NCBI GenBank assembly: GCA_046330455.1
Contig: JAXLSU010000008.1
Location: 1-64,000, forward strand
DNA from: CAVQXR01 sp046330455
GTDB taxonomy: Bacteria > Actinomycetota > Thermoleophilia > Gaiellales > Gaiellaceae
Direction: 5' to 3'
Length of the DNA: 64,000 nucleotides
The notes under the pieces: generated by a model
What the model saw: only the letters and a program-made list of their open reading frames with translations
What the model was told of the DNA's origin: nothing
The model's database searches: none
Program-made: the position numbers and the translations under genes
Shown here: piece by piece, positions 63,837-64,000 of the stretch
How positions within the stretch are numbered: the first letter of the stretch is position 1
How the letters are laid out: the number at the start of each line of letters is the position of its first letter

Positions 63837-64000
63837 CTAGGAAGCCCGCGGGATCAGCGGCTCGCCGGCGAGCACGCGCTCGCTGCCGCCCATGCCCCAG
63901 TGGTGGCGGCCGTCGTCCGTGAGCGTCGAGGGGACACCGCGGATACCGTCGGCCTCCCCGAGCCGGCGGATCTCGCGGAGGCGATCGAGCAGCACCGGGT
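63837..64000 (-). CDS. C-terminal end of a thioredoxin-fold (DsbA-like) protein, cut by window edge
   Basis: Fifty-four codons up to the TAG at 63837 read LDRLREIRRLGEADGIRGVPSTLTDDGRHHWGMGGSERVLAGEPLIPRAS in two readable parts (LDRLREIRRLGEADGIRG and VPSTLTDDGRHHWGMGG among them). The GVPST turn has the cis-proline position of DsbA/FrnE-type thioredoxin folds. The active site lies outside the window, so the family is tentative. 63742-63836 between this and the ThrC-like gene shows nothing. Confidence 0.5.
   Translation of the reverse strand, partial: PVLLDRLREIRRLGEADGIRGVPSTLTDDGRHHWGMGGSERVLAGEPLIPRAS

Overview
The window is GC-rich DNA (roughly 70% by eye) with dense, often 4-base-overlapping genes, frequent GTG starts, actinobacterial-type threonine synthase/homoserine kinase and Fe-S-rich 2-oxoacid:ferredoxin oxidoreductases. 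This suggests a deep-branching actinobacterium, possibly Thermoleophilia/Gaiellales. That assignment is inference; no rRNA gene is present.

Layout. 2-6502: an acyltransferase cut by the left edge, a flippase-like membrane protein, a PAP2-type enzyme, a FIST sensor with a MarR regulator, an SDR and a deacetylase-fold enzyme. 6642-13311: one oxidoreductase operon (paaK, iorA, an iorB-ferredoxin fusion, korA, korB, korC) for CoA-dependent oxidation of aromatic and other 2-oxoacids. 13577-17138 (minus): fabI, a membrane protein, a peroxiredoxin with an in-frame TGA at the peroxidatic cysteine, and a RidA protein. 17171-21225: a lasso-peptide-like RiPP cluster (nucleotidyltransferase, PqqD-like B1, B2 protease, Asn-synthetase-like cyclase, HPr-kinase-like protein and three small precursors), followed by a serine hydrolase. 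22423-33713: housekeeping and transport genes, an IleRS-like synthetase, a dead insertion sequence, tRNA-Pro, two secreted or membrane peptidases, and an ArsC homologue with TGA at its catalytic cysteine. 33770-43256: a three-gene phosphorelay, a transhydrogenase, a ROK kinase and a DUF1800/DUF1501 pair. 43289-46746: a separate ATP-dependent ligase and LigD-type polymerase, a lipoprotein and tRNA-Gly. 46969-54505 (minus): an electron-transfer module (HdrD-like Fe-S membrane protein, EtfA, EtfB, a dimethylglycine/sarcosine-dehydrogenase-like flavoprotein) and a GntR regulator. 54534-63741: threonine, branched-chain and proline biosynthesis (thrC, thrB, ilvD, proB, proA), a VapBC-like pair, and a second threonine-synthase-like gene behind a SAM riboswitch.

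The strongest unexpected signals are two probable selenoprotein genes that ordinary ORF calling would break: the peroxiredoxin at 16288-16752 and the ArsC at 32796-33146. In each, TGA sits exactly at the catalytic cysteine and is followed within 21-23 nt by a hairpin fitting the bacterial SECIS pattern. Next come the RiPP cluster, whose three cores seem too short to form classical lassos, and the SAM-riboswitch-controlled threonine-synthase paralogue, which may act in methionine rather than threonine synthesis.

Intergenic regions hold several dispersed palindromic repeat families. The commonest is a 21-base hairpin with a GTAGGGG tag, in more than 20 copies whose arms change in a compensatory way. 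Some copies lie next to duplicated ends of neighbouring genes (ilvD, proB).
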